64,000 nucleotides of DNA from Clostridia bacterium. Lineage in GTDB: Bacteria > Bacillota > Clostridia > Lutisporales > Lutisporaceae. Of the stretch, positions 19,677 to 29,780 are shown piece by piece. Location: NCBI GenBank assembly GCA_029256325.1, contig JAQSYD010000006.1, positions 1 to 64,000 of the forward strand, written 5' to 3'. A model generated the notes under the pieces. It did not search any database and was not told the origin of the DNA. It saw only the letters and a list, made by a program, of their open reading frames with translations. Positions within the stretch are counted from its first letter, which is position 1. Each line of letters opens with the position of its first letter. Position numbers and translations under genes: made by a program.

Positions 19677-20908
19677 TACTTGCAATCCTCTATTCTTTCA
19701 ATTAAAGCCTTTACAATCCCGGATTTATCGTCAAAAGCTGTTAATTGCTGCAGCTTTACTGTATTGGGAACCTTAATTTCATGTATAAGCTGAGGTACAT
19801 CGTATTTTGCATGAATGGATTCCGATCCAATAATGGTAGAGAAGTAGAATATTTCTGTTGCACCTTCTTCAACTAAGTGCTTTACAACATCTTTAGGTCT
19901 AGGATCTCTGAATTCCATCCAAGCTAGTTTTAGGTTTTTAGAAATGTAACCGTCCAGCTCCAGTTGTTTTAATATATCCTTTCTAAAGGAAGTTTCCTGC
20001 TGGGTTTGCGTATAGAATTCTTCATCCCATTCCAGGGGTTGACCATGCCCGATGAGTATTACTCCCACATTTTTTTTGTCTGAGTTTTTAGTGCTGCGGT
20101 TCAACGTGTCTACATATAACTGCTGCAAGGATTTTGAATCATACAGGGGTTTGGAATAGTGGATGCTCACACTATAATCTTTAAGGTTCAATGGTGTTAT
20201 CATGTCAATAGCTTCCTGGGTATGACTGGATATGGTCACAAAGATATTACAGATTATTATGTTGCTTGCACCTTCGTTTAATGCTTTAATAACGGCAGTA
20301 TCAGGGTGGGGTTCGTTTTCTAAATAGCTTATATAGAATTTGGTTTTTTGGTCACCTTTATTTTTGTATTCAGCTTCAATTTGCTTCATAATCTGCAAGC
20401 ACTCGAAATTATGGTCGCTTTTACCTGCCATCAAATACTTTTCTCTTAGACTATAAAAGAAAAAAGGTCGGAAAGGATAAGGGATAAAATTGATTTTTTG
20501 TTCGTCAAATTCCTTCATCTGCTTTATCCAAGCATTAGGCGCATAAGTTTCAGGCTCCCCATGGGCTAATACTATAATTGCAGTATGACCAAGCCCAAGC
20601 CCAAGCCCAAGCTCGCCTTTTGTACGAGTAATTTGTGGAAGGGTTCTAGCTTCAGGTGTATTTAGAAAGGTATAGAATGTAATTAAATAGCCGGATATTA
20701 TTAGGATTAAGCTTATTAAGACAGTAGTCCCGAACCTATGCTTGATTCTGAAACTTAAGTAGAATAGAAACATAAGTGTAAATAGTATAAAACAAGTAAA
20801 AAAAAGATAAAGGTTCATCTGTAATGGATGACAGGTTAAGTATTTTAAAAATGTAAAACCTAATACAACAGATAAAAATGAGCAAATAAGTAAATAACTA
20901 TATTTCAT
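19676..20908 (-). CDS. membrane-anchored ferrochelatase/CbiX-like protein (two chelatase-type halves)
   Basis: N-terminal TM segments, then AIIVLAHGEPETY and VGVILIGHGQPLEW half-motifs; ATG 20908 preceded by GGAGAG. Confidence 0.55.
   Translation of the reverse strand: MKYSYLLICSFLSVVLGFTFLKYLTCHPLQMNLYLFFTCFILFTLMFLFYLSFRIKHRFGTTVLISLILIISGYLITFYTFLNTPEARTLPQITRTKGELGLGLGLGHTAIIVLAHGEPETYAPNAWIKQMKEFDEQKINFIPYPFRPFFFYSLREKYLMAGKSDHNFECLQIMKQIEAEYKNKGDQKTKFYISYLENEPHPDTAVIKALNEGASNIIICNIFVTISSHTQEAIDMITPLNLKDYSVSIHYSKPLYDSKSLQQLYVDTLNRSTKNSDKKNVGVILIGHGQPLEWDEEFYTQTQQETSFRKDILKQLELDGYISKNLKLAWMEFRDPRPKDVVKHLVEEGATEIFYFSTIIGSESIHAKYDVPQLIHEIKVPNTVKLQQLTAFDDKSGIVKALIERIEDCK
20586..20614. repeat. 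in-frame hexanucleotide tandem repeat encoding (Leu-Gly)n
   Basis: tandem CAAGCC units (plus strand) giving GELGLGLGLGHT in the chelatase-like protein. Confidence 0.8.
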
Positions 20909-21004
20909 TTTATCGCTCTCCTTTGATGATAGTTTTACAATATTTATATGTGTGATTATGGATGATATTGCAGAGTACCTACTAGCTAAGATCATGCAAA
21001 TAAA

Positions 21005-21034
21005 AAAAGCGATTGGAAAACCAATCGCTTTTAT
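21005..21034 (-). terminator. terminator downstream of cstA-like gene
   Basis: AAAAGCGATTGG-AAAA-CCAATCGCTTTT. Confidence 0.8.
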
Positions 21035-21049
21035 GAATTGAAAATATTC

Positions 21050-22486
21050 TTAAGCTTTCATTTGATGATCTGTTTTTATAGCTTGTGACTTCTTGCCTGC
21101 AGCTATCAGGAATACTGCTAGCGCTCCTGCAGCTACTGCTAAGCCTACTGGATAAGCTATTGAAGTAGCAATCTTAAAGCCTTCCGGAGCAACTAGGATA
21201 TAAGTGATTGAAACAGCAGTCATAAAAGTAGCTGGTACTGTTGCTATCCAATGGAACTGCTTCTTTAATGCCAAGTACATAGCTGCTGCCCATAGTACTA
21301 TCATGGCCAATGTTTGGTTAGACCAAGCGAAATATCTCCAAACGATGTTGAAGTCAATCTTAGTTAGTACAAAAGCAATTACGAAAAGTGGAAGTGTTAA
21401 TATGAGTCTATTCTTTATTGGGCCTTGCTTGAAGCCTAGGAAGTCGGCAATTGTTAATCTTGCACTTCTGAAAGCTGTATCTCCGGAGGTTACCGGACAA
21501 GCAATAACGCCTAATATGGCAAGTGCTCCACCAACTTTACCAAGCAGTGTGTTGGAAATTGTACTTACAACCCAACCTTGGCCGCCGTTAGCACCCATCT
21601 GTGCTGCCAGTTCGCCAGTGCTTCCAAAGAAAGCAATTGCTGCTGCTGCCCATATCAAAGCAACTACGCCTTCAGCAATCATTGCACCGTAGAATATGGA
21701 TCTACCTTGCTTTTCTGAAGTTATACATCTAGCCATCATAGGTGATTGCGTTGAGTGGAAGCCTGAAATAGCGCCACAAGCAATTGTTACAAACATCAAT
21801 GGCCATATTGGCAGGGCTTTTGGATGAAGGTTAGCTAAGGTGATTTCCGGGATATGATATCCTCCGAATATGATACCGCCTGATACACCTACAGCCATGA
21901 TGATTAGGCACATTCCGAATATAGGATAAATCTTTCCGATTAGCTTATCTATTGGAAGCATAGTTGCTAAAATATAATATGCGAATATGACATAAACCCA
22001 GAAAGTTTTATCAAACTGTTTTGGAGTTAATCCCGCTAAAAGACCTGCAGGACCTGTCAAGAATACGACCCCAACAAGTACAAGAACAATAACGGAAAAG
22101 CCTCTCATAAAGTTCTTAAATCCGGTTCCCAAGTATTTGCCAACAACCTCTGGAATACTTGCACCATCATGTCTGACGGATAACATACCAGAGAAATAGT
22201 CATGAACGCCACCTGCGAATATTGAACCAAGAACGATCCAAAGGAAGGCTACCGGACCCCAAAGTGCACCGGCAATTGCCCCGAAGATAGGTCCTAGACC
22301 GGCAATGTTTAGAAATTGAATCAAGAAAATTTTCCAGACTGGCATGGGAACAAAGTCAACTCCATCTTCAAGTCTAACTGCTGGAGTTTTGATGTTTTCA
22401 TCCGCACCAAAAGCTTTGTCCACAATTTTGCTATAAACAAAATAACCTACGAGTAAGGCTGCAATGGATAAGAAAAATGATACCAT
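21050..22486 (-). CDS. cstA: CstA-family carbon starvation/pyruvate transporter
   Basis: FVPMPVWKIFLIQFLNIAGLGPIFGAIAGALWGPVAFLWIVLGSIFAGGVHDYFSGMLS signature. Confidence 0.93.
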   Translation of the reverse strand: MVSFFLSIAALLVGYFVYSKIVDKAFGADENIKTPAVRLEDGVDFVPMPVWKIFLIQFLNIAGLGPIFGAIAGALWGPVAFLWIVLGSIFAGGVHDYFSGMLSVRHDGASIPEVVGKYLGTGFKNFMRGFSVIVLVLVGVVFLTGPAGLLAGLTPKQFDKTFWVYVIFAYYILATMLPIDKLIGKIYPIFGMCLIIMAVGVSGGIIFGGYHIPEITLANLHPKALPIWPLMFVTIACGAISGFHSTQSPMMARCITSEKQGRSIFYGAMIAEGVVALIWAAAAIAFFGSTGELAAQMGANGGQGWVVSTISNTLLGKVGGALAILGVIACPVTSGDTAFRSARLTIADFLGFKQGPIKNRLILTLPLFVIAFVLTKIDFNIVWRYFAWSNQTLAMIVLWAAAMYLALKKQFHWIATVPATFMTAVSITYILVAPEGFKIATSIAYPVGLAVAAGALAVFLIAAGKKSQAIKTDHQMKA

Positions 22487-22588
22487 TAAGAATACCCCCT
22501 TATATAATTTTCATTCTAATTATATAAGATTTTCATAGGCAAATATTTAGAATTGCGTCAAATAACAAAATGGACACATAAAATGCAT

Positions 22589-23311
22589 TTATATGCCCAT
22601 AATCTGTTTAAATAATGCAATGTTCTGTCTGCTCACCGGAATTTCAGAGGTAAGTCCTTGCAGCTTAAGCATATAGGTATTGTTAAACCACGGAATAATC
22701 TCAATTATTTTATCTATATTAACGATATAAGAACGGTGACATCTGAAAAAGCTGCGTTGTGGAAGCTTTTTATAAAAATCCGAAATGCTTGAGGAAATTT
22801 TATATTGATCATCTTTTGTATATATAAAAACCTCATGTTCATTTGCTTCGCAATAACATATATCATGAATATTAACTACAAACAATTTATTATTTTTTAA
22901 TAAAGTGATTTTATTGTTACTGCACTTTGCGGCTGTACAGCTTTCAAGTCTTTTCAAGGTGTCTACTATCCTGTTTTCTGAGTATGGCTTTAGAATATAA
23001 TCAAAAGCTGCAACTTCAAAGGCTTCAATGGCATATTCGCTGTAAGCGCTTATGAAAACAAGGATTGGTTTTGTATTTAGTGTGTTGATCACTCTACTTA
23101 AAGCTAAGCCGTTTAACTTCGGCATATTGATGTCCAGAAAGATAACATCAACAGTATTTTTCTGCACATATTCAAGGGCTTTTATACTATCATCGAAGGT
23201 ATCCAATATTTTAATAGAACTAAAATTTGAAATAAAATAACTTAATTCCTGTATGGAAGGGTATTCATCATCTAATATTATGCAATTCACGAGTTTGACC
23301 TCCATTTTCAT
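22589..23311 (-). CDS. LytTR-family response regulator
   Basis: CheY receiver (FLDINMPKLNG) plus LytTR FFRCHRSYIVNIDKI. Confidence 0.92.
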   Translation of the reverse strand: MKMEVKLVNCIILDDEYPSIQELSYFISNFSSIKILDTFDDSIKALEYVQKNTVDVIFLDINMPKLNGLALSRVINTLNTKPILVFISAYSEYAIEAFEVAAFDYILKPYSENRIVDTLKRLESCTAAKCSNNKITLLKNNKLFVVNIHDICYCEANEHEVFIYTKDDQYKISSSISDFYKKLPQRSFFRCHRSYIVNIDKIIEIIPWFNNTYMLKLQGLTSEIPVSRQNIALFKQIMGI

Positions 23312-23326
23312 AGGATTTAAGAGCTA

Positions 23327-25000
23327 TTAATTGTTATTTTCTTGAAGTACAAAACTGATTCTAGTGCCTATTTTAAGTCGTTCGATGAAAAGACCTGTAC
23401 CATAAATATATTTCAGTCTGCTGTCAACATTTGATATACCGATTTTATTTTCTTTTAAGGTTCCTGCATATACACTATCGATAACTTCCTGAGGAATACC
23501 TACCCCATCATCCTGTATTTCTATTTTAACCTCATCTTGCTTACTTCTTTTCACTTGAATGCTGACATTTCCATAGCCGGAGCCTTTTAGGATTCCATGT
23601 TTTATTGAATTTTCCACTAGGGGCTGTATGATAAGTGAAGGAATCTTAAGTTGTATATCTTCATCAATATCATAGGTCACGTTTAATTTATCTCCAAACC
23701 TTGCTTTTTCTATTTCTACATATGCTTTTACTTGTAATAGCTCTTTGCTGATATCTACAAAGGTACTTGTTTCTTCTATATTATATCTTAAGTAGGTAGA
23801 AAGATTCACTATTAATTCACGGGCACTATTTGGATCTATTCTTAAAAAGGATATAATTGTATTTAATGCATTAAAGAGAAAGTGTGGATTGATTTGAGCC
23901 TGCAGCGCCTTGATTTCTGACTTTGTAGCTAGTTCCTTAAGCTTGCCCACCTTGCTTATCTCAAGCTGTGTTGAGATAATTTGAGACAGGCCTATGGCTA
24001 GCTTTTCGTTGGTATAGGAAATGCCATTTTCCTTTGCATAATATAATTTCAAGGTTCCAATGATGTCGTCACCTTCTTTAAGAGGTACTACGATTGCGGA
24101 CTTCAATCGACAGTTTTCTGAAGAACACTCAATTTCTTTTGAGGTGTGTAAAATCCGTATGGAGCCATCGTTTATAACTTGTCTTGTGACGGTTGTTTTG
24201 ATAGGCTCACCGCTTATATGATGATCGGACTCTAGTCCTTCATGGGCTAAGATTGTATTCTTGTCGGTAATTGATACGGCAACTGCACCTGTGGAATCCT
24301 TAATAATGGCGCATATTTTTCGAATGGAATCGCTGTTGATATCTCTGAAATAAGGTAGGGTTTTATTGGCTATTTCAAGAGCTAATTGCGCTTGCTTTGC
24401 CGCAATTTGATCTTTTTCATTAAAAGTTTTCTGTATAAGAATGATCAGCATACATATTCCTAATGCATTTGTAAAGCTCATGGGGAAATAGATGCTTTTC
24501 ACAATATCCAATGCACTTGTATAAGGCTTGGACAATAAAAGAATAAGAAACATCTCAATACTCTCGACAATAATGCCGCCCATAAGTCCATAAAACCATT
24601 TTTCCAGTTTGTTGCATTTTTTGTAAATAAGCGCTGAGACAAAGCCGGCTAGAACTGTAGAAATAGCACAAGGTATTGAAGTTATACCGCCAACATCATA
24701 AAAATATCGATGCAAGCCTGCAATAATACCCGAAACAATACCTACAAAGGGTCCGTAGAGTATTCCCCCCGTCATGATTCCTATAATTCTCGTATTTGCA
24801 ATGGCGCCAAATACATCTGTGCCGGAGTAAGTACCAATAATACCGAAAATTGCAAAGGTTACAGATAGCACAATAAGATCTAGCCTTCTGAATTCATCTT
24901 TTTGCGTCAACCTCTTAAATACCGGTAAGTTTGTAATGATGAAGGCTATAATGATTACATAACTTAAATTGTTAATTAAGTTTTTAATTAAATCTATCAT
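23327..25000 (-). CDS. LytS-type sensor histidine kinase (5TM, GAF, His_kinase)
   Basis: LQAQINPHFLFNALNTI and HATPase motifs; N-terminal 5TM-Lyt-like region. Confidence 0.92.
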   Translation of the reverse strand: MIDLIKNLINNLSYVIIIAFIITNLPVFKRLTQKDEFRRLDLIVLSVTFAIFGIIGTYSGTDVFGAIANTRIIGIMTGGILYGPFVGIVSGIIAGLHRYFYDVGGITSIPCAISTVLAGFVSALIYKKCNKLEKWFYGLMGGIIVESIEMFLILLLSKPYTSALDIVKSIYFPMSFTNALGICMLIILIQKTFNEKDQIAAKQAQLALEIANKTLPYFRDINSDSIRKICAIIKDSTGAVAVSITDKNTILAHEGLESDHHISGEPIKTTVTRQVINDGSIRILHTSKEIECSSENCRLKSAIVVPLKEGDDIIGTLKLYYAKENGISYTNEKLAIGLSQIISTQLEISKVGKLKELATKSEIKALQAQINPHFLFNALNTIISFLRIDPNSARELIVNLSTYLRYNIEETSTFVDISKELLQVKAYVEIEKARFGDKLNVTYDIDEDIQLKIPSLIIQPLVENSIKHGILKGSGYGNVSIQVKRSKQDEVKIEIQDDGVGIPQEVIDSVYAGTLKENKIGISNVDSRLKYIYGTGLFIERLKIGTRISFVLQENNN

Positions 25001-25088
25001 ATTCCACCCTTGATTCTTTATAACTGCAAGTGGGTGTCGCAGTCTTTTAAACTAATTGCTGGAAACAGGAACAAAGCAGACAGGTAAA

Positions 25089-25130
25089 AAAATCAGTTAA
25101 TCAATGGGTACCCATAGATTAACTGATTTT
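25089..25130 (-). terminator. terminator downstream of lipoprotein
   Basis: AAAATCAGTTAATC ... GATTAACTGATTTT. Confidence 0.7.
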
Positions 25131-25153
25131 AAAATGATTCTATTAAAGATTTA

Positions 25154-25741
25154 TTACTTCTTTAATTCTTGAACTCCGGTTACAGAGCTTTTTTCATCCA
25201 TCGAGAATGTTGATTGAGCTTCTTCAGTAGTAAAGTAGATGTTTCCATCAACAACATTATCCACTAATTTGAAGTTGCTTACTGAAACATAAAGATCACC
25301 TTTGAATGTTCCGTGTTGAATGCTGGCTTCAGGACTGTTGATCGTTAACTTTGGTGCCGTTAATGTAAATCTAGCTGTTACATTACGATCTGCATCTTGT
25401 GTGTAAAGAGCGATCTTACGTTGTATAAGCTCATTGCCCTTTTCATCTTTTTTACCGTTCTTGAATTCACCATCTAGCACTAACTCTTTATCAAAAGTGA
25501 TGTCATTTAATGCTGCAATGATCCATGTACCATCCTTGCTGATAGCACTTTCAAAAGCAGCTGCGTTGTCAACGATTGAAGCTGTTGTTACAACATCTGG
25601 TTTTACTTCTGGTGCAGGTGCTGGTGTTTCAATTGGTGCAGGTGTTGGTGCAGGTTCAGCAGCCGGTGCTGGTTGTTGAGCACATCCTACTGATAGTGTA
25701 GTTACTAGTGCTAATGTTATTAGCATTGCTTTTGCTTTCAT
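25154..25741 (-). CDS. putative lipoprotein, beta-rich, Pro/Ala-rich linker
   Basis: lipobox LSVGCAQ; intact relative of 19011..19507. Confidence 0.8.
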   Translation of the reverse strand: MKAKAMLITLALVTTLSVGCAQQPAPAAEPAPTPAPIETPAPAPEVKPDVVTTASIVDNAAAFESAISKDGTWIIAALNDITFDKELVLDGEFKNGKKDEKGNELIQRKIALYTQDADRNVTARFTLTAPKLTINSPEASIQHGTFKGDLYVSVSNFKLVDNVVDGNIYFTTEEAQSTFSMDEKSSVTGVQELKK

Positions 25742-25996
25742 TTAAAGCCCTCCATGATATTATGTATTTTGCTACTGTTACATTATAGCACTTGTTATAA
25801 AAAAAACAAGAATATTGTCGAATTTGATAATAATTTGTCGAAATTGGAGAAGTCCAAACCAGTATCTTATTATTTTGTAAAGGGTTCCTTTGCTCAGCTA
25901 TAAGGAATCGTATACTGTTAATTGGTAATAATAGAAACTATAAAGTATGGGGTTCATGAGCCTATATATTCAATAGAATAAGTTAGAGGAGGTTAT

Positions 25997-26329
25997 ATGA
26001 TGATTCCTGAAAAGATGTTGGGTGCTGAAGGTGCTCATGTGGTTAACACTTGGAATAGCTATTTAAAAATTACTCAAAATCAAGAAATATTGATACCAGC
26101 CGGTGGTATGAAAACTACAGAAGCCAATTTAAAAGAGAATCATAGGATTTTGATGACATTGGGAAGTCGGGAGGTTCAAGGCTTCCATTCCATGGGAACG
26201 GGATTTTTAATAAGCGGTACAGCGGTGTTTGTAGATCAAGGTAATGAATTAGATGAGACAAAACAGAAGTTCCCATGGGCAAGAGCTGTGTTGAAGGTTC
26301 ATCCTCAATCCATTATACAAACCTTATAG
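25997..26329 (+). CDS. pyridoxamine 5'-phosphate oxidase-like FMN-binding split-barrel protein, possibly with short N-terminal internal deletion
   Basis: HVVNTWNSYLKIT...ILIPAGGMKTTEANL...LMTLGSREVQGFHSMGTGFLISGTAVF. Confidence 0.7.
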   Translation: MMIPEKMLGAEGAHVVNTWNSYLKITQNQEILIPAGGMKTTEANLKENHRILMTLGSREVQGFHSMGTGFLISGTAVFVDQGNELDETKQKFPWARAVLKVHPQSIIQTL

Positions 26330-26339
26330 CATAAACGGA

Positions 26340-26370
26340 AGGACTGCATAAATACCATGCAGTCCTATAA
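26340..26370. terminator. bidirectional terminator between convergent genes
   Basis: AGGACTGCA ... TGCAGTCCT. Confidence 0.65.
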
Positions 26371-26380
26371 TTCTAATTTG

Positions 26381-27088
26381 TTATTTTTTTGAACCAAGGT
26401 ATGCGTCTCGTATTTTAGGATTCTCTGCAATCGCCTTTGCAGAGCCCTCTATGGTTATTTTTCCTTGCTCTAATACATAAGCTCTGTCTGCAATGGAAAG
26501 CGCCTTATAGGCGTTCTGCTCAACTAACAGAAGGGTTTTACCCATTTTTCTAATATCAGTTATGATATCAAACACTGTTTTCACAAGCAGTGGAGCAAGA
26601 CCAAGGGAGGGCTCATCCAGAAGAATAAGCTCCGGGCTGCTCATCAACCCTCTTCCTATAGCAAGCATCTGCTGCTCACCGCCGCTGAGGGTTCCTGCAA
26701 TCTGCTTTTCTCTTTCCTTTAATCGTGGGAAAAGAGTATATGTATTTTCAAGATCTTCCTTAATATTAGCTTTATCCTTTCTAAGATAAGCGCCCATCAA
26801 AAGGTTGTCTAGTACTGATAAATTGGCGAATATCAATCTACCTTCCGGGACATGAGAGATACCCAGCTTTACGACTTTGCTGGGATTCAGCGGAAGCTTG
26901 GAGTTGAGATACGTCACTTCTCCATCCTTATATTTTAGAAAGCCGGAAATTGTATTCAGTAAAGTGGATTTACCTGCACCATTGGAGCCTATGATGGTAA
27001 CGATCTCGCCTTTATGGACTTCTATGGATACACCTTTTAGTGCATGTATTCCTCCATAGTATACCTGTAAATTATTAACCTTTAACAT
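26381..27088 (-). CDS. livF: branched-chain amino acid ABC transporter ATPase LivF
   Basis: GSNGAGKSTLLNTISG; LSGGEQQMLAIGRGLMSSPELILLDEPSLGLAPLLV. Confidence 0.93.
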   Translation of the reverse strand: MLKVNNLQVYYGGIHALKGVSIEVHKGEIVTIIGSNGAGKSTLLNTISGFLKYKDGEVTYLNSKLPLNPSKVVKLGISHVPEGRLIFANLSVLDNLLMGAYLRKDKANIKEDLENTYTLFPRLKEREKQIAGTLSGGEQQMLAIGRGLMSSPELILLDEPSLGLAPLLVKTVFDIITDIRKMGKTLLLVEQNAYKALSIADRAYVLEQGKITIEGSAKAIAENPKIRDAYLGSKK

Positions 27089-27091
27089 CTG

Positions 27092-27856
27092 CTAACCCTC
27101 CACTCCAAGATATGCTTCAATTACCTTAGGATTGTTCTGAATATCATAGGGGGTTCCTTCAGCCAGCTTGCAGCCAAAATTTAGAACCATGATTTCTTCG
27201 CATATACCCATAACTAAATCCATATGATGCTCGATAATCAACACGGTTAGTTGAAACTTTTTCCTGACATCATCTATCAACAGCATTAATTGCTCTGTCT
27301 CATCCGGATTCATACCGGCTGCCGGTTCATCCAGAAGCAGAAGCTGTGGTTTAAGGGCTAAAGCACGTGCAATCTCAAGTCTTCTCTGCAGTCCATAGGG
27401 AAGATTGTTTGCGATTAGCTCCCGTCTATCACTTAAACCCATAATTTCAAGCAGCTCGTTGGCTTGCAGCTTAAGCTGCTTTTCCTCTCTTTTATATTTG
27501 GGCATCATAAGTATTGAATCTAATATGGAGTAGCTGGCATTTTTATGACAAGCAATTAGTACATTTTCATACACACTGAGTCTTTTAAAAAGCCGAATAT
27601 TTTGAAAGGTCCTTGTGATGCCGATTTCGGCGATTTGATAAGGCTCTTTATTTGTTATATTCTTGTTGCAAAAGATGACTTTTCCCTCAGAAACCTTATA
27701 TACTCCCGTTATAAGATTGAATATGGTGGTTTTGCCGGCACCATTAGGACCAATGAGACCAGTGATGCTGTCCTTTTTTACTTTGAAATCCACATTACCC
27801 ACAGCGGTCAAACCGCCAAATTTCTTTGTTAAGCCACTTAGCTCCAAAATATTCAT
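27092..27856 (-). CDS. livG: branched-chain amino acid ABC transporter ATPase LivG
   Basis: GPNGAGKTTIFNLITGVY; LPYGLQRRLEIARALALKPQLLLLDEPAAGMNPDET. Confidence 0.93.
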   Translation of the reverse strand: MNILELSGLTKKFGGLTAVGNVDFKVKKDSITGLIGPNGAGKTTIFNLITGVYKVSEGKVIFCNKNITNKEPYQIAEIGITRTFQNIRLFKRLSVYENVLIACHKNASYSILDSILMMPKYKREEKQLKLQANELLEIMGLSDRRELIANNLPYGLQRRLEIARALALKPQLLLLDEPAAGMNPDETEQLMLLIDDVRKKFQLTVLIIEHHMDLVMGICEEIMVLNFGCKLAEGTPYDIQNNPKVIEAYLGVEG

Positions 27857-28752
27857 TGTATATCGCCTCCTTCTAGACCTTGCTTGCCAGCCTGTTTTTT
27901 CAACCTCAGCCTGTTGTATAGCTTTTTCATGCTGGAAGGAGTCAACTCATAACCGCCCAATAGACCCTCCGGTCTGGATATCATAATAATGATGACTGCC
28001 AGACCATAGCATACCAATCTCCATTGAGAGAAGGATCTTAAAACCTCAGGTAAGGCTGTCAGGACCAAAGCACCAAGCACACTCCCGGATATGCTGCCTA
28101 ATCCGCCAAAAATTACAATAATAGTAAGCTCGGTGGATTTGACCAAGCTGAACATTTTGGGTTGTAAGAAAGTCATGTAATGTGCCATTAGACCCCCTGC
28201 AATTCCCGCATAGGAAGCACTTATCATCAGCGAGGTTATTTTATGTTTAAATACGTTAATACCCACAATCTGAGAAGCAAGCTCTTCCTCGCGGATTGCA
28301 ATCATGTTTCTCCCATGTCGTGAGCGTATCAGGTTTGCCAGCACTAAGACAGCTACCAAGTTGATGCCAAGCACATTCCATAGGTTGGTATAGTTTGGAA
28401 TGCCTGGCCAACCTCTGGCTCCACCAAAATACTGCACATTATCGAGAATCAACCTGATTGCCTCACCAAAGCCTAAGGTTGCAATGCAAAAATAGTCGCC
28501 CTTAAGATTAAGAGTTACCTTGCCAATGATGGCACTAAAAAGTGCAGCCACCAATCCGCCTACCAGGAGAGCGGGTATGAAGGGCCAGTGGAACTTGACA
28601 GTAAGCATGGCTGACGTATAACCGCCTATTGCCATAAAGCCTGCATGACCGAAGGAAAATAATCCTGTAAAACCGGTCAGCAAGGATAATCCTAATACTG
28701 CCATAAGGTTTATACCAGCCAGTATCAATATACCTTCAATATATGTATTCAT
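27853..28752 (-). CDS. livM: branched-chain amino acid ABC transporter permease LivM
   Basis: GLLSFGHAGFMAIGGYTSA-type motif (GLFSFGHAGFMAIGGYTSAML). Confidence 0.92.
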   Translation of the reverse strand: MNTYIEGILILAGINLMAVLGLSLLTGFTGLFSFGHAGFMAIGGYTSAMLTVKFHWPFIPALLVGGLVAALFSAIIGKVTLNLKGDYFCIATLGFGEAIRLILDNVQYFGGARGWPGIPNYTNLWNVLGINLVAVLVLANLIRSRHGRNMIAIREEELASQIVGINVFKHKITSLMISASYAGIAGGLMAHYMTFLQPKMFSLVKSTELTIIVIFGGLGSISGSVLGALVLTALPEVLRSFSQWRLVCYGLAVIIIMISRPEGLLGGYELTPSSMKKLYNRLRLKKQAGKQGLEGGDIQ

Positions 28753-28766
28753 ATTTAACCTCCTTT

Positions 28767-29645
28767 CTAAGCCTTATCCTCTGTGGTTTTGCCCATTAGA
28801 CCCATAGGTCTTATGACCAATATGGTTATTAATAAAGCAAAAGCAATAAGATCCCTATATTGAGAAGATAGATATCCTGAAGTAAGTGTTTCAATAATAC
28901 CTAATAATATGGAGCCTATGACTGCTCCGGGTAAGCTGCCCAAACCTCCAAAAACAGCGGCTATAAAAGACTTTATGGTTATGGCGCCTATTTGAGGATA
29001 AACGGTATACTTCATTCCAAACATAACACCGGCAATTCCTGCGAAAAAACCACCCAGTGCAAATACAATAACAATAATAACTCCGGTATTAACGCCCATC
29101 AATGCACTTGCCTTTGTATTATAGGCAGTAGCCTGAATGGCTTTGCCTATTTTTGTATAGTCAATGATATAGATCAGCAGTAAAAGGCAGATGGCTGAGG
29201 TGGCGAACATCATGACATCCAATCTCCCTATGGCCAAACTGCCGATTCTAAAGGGTTCCTTTGAAAAAATTTGAGGATAAGTTCTAAAGGTGGGTCCAAT
29301 TGTTGCGATGATTATATTTTCCAAAAAAATAGAAGCGCCCATTGCGGATATTATGAAATATAGGAAGGGGGCCTTTCGCTCTCTCAATGGGCTATAGGCA
29401 GCTCTTTCAATAACCACTGCCAGCAATGCAGTTAGAACTGCTGCACCTATAAAAGCTACTGGAAAGGGCAGTCGATACACAGCTAATAGGAAGTAGCCAA
29501 AGTATGCACCAAACATAATGACTCCGCCATGGGCAAAGTTACTAAAGTTCATTATGCTATATACCAGGGAGTAACCTACAGCCATCAATGCATAGACACT
29601 TCCTATGGATAAGCCGTTGATTAATTGCTGAAAAAACTCAGTCAT
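28767..29645 (-). CDS. livH: branched-chain amino acid ABC transporter permease LivH
   Basis: QLINGLSIGSVYALMAVGYSLVYSIMNFSNFAHGGVIMFGAY; ATG 29645. Confidence 0.92.
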   Translation of the reverse strand: MTEFFQQLINGLSIGSVYALMAVGYSLVYSIMNFSNFAHGGVIMFGAYFGYFLLAVYRLPFPVAFIGAAVLTALLAVVIERAAYSPLRERKAPFLYFIISAMGASIFLENIIIATIGPTFRTYPQIFSKEPFRIGSLAIGRLDVMMFATSAICLLLLIYIIDYTKIGKAIQATAYNTKASALMGVNTGVIIVIVFALGGFFAGIAGVMFGMKYTVYPQIGAITIKSFIAAVFGGLGSLPGAVIGSILLGIIETLTSGYLSSQYRDLIAFALLITILVIRPMGLMGKTTEDKA

Positions 29646-29780
29646 ATTCAATCCTCCTTTGCATTTTAAAATTACGGAGCAGAAGGATGAGATCCTCCAG
29701 CTCCGCAATAGAAGTCTTTTTATAACGAGTAGGAACGTTAAATTCACCTTAATTTGTATGCTATATTGTAGAAGTATTTT

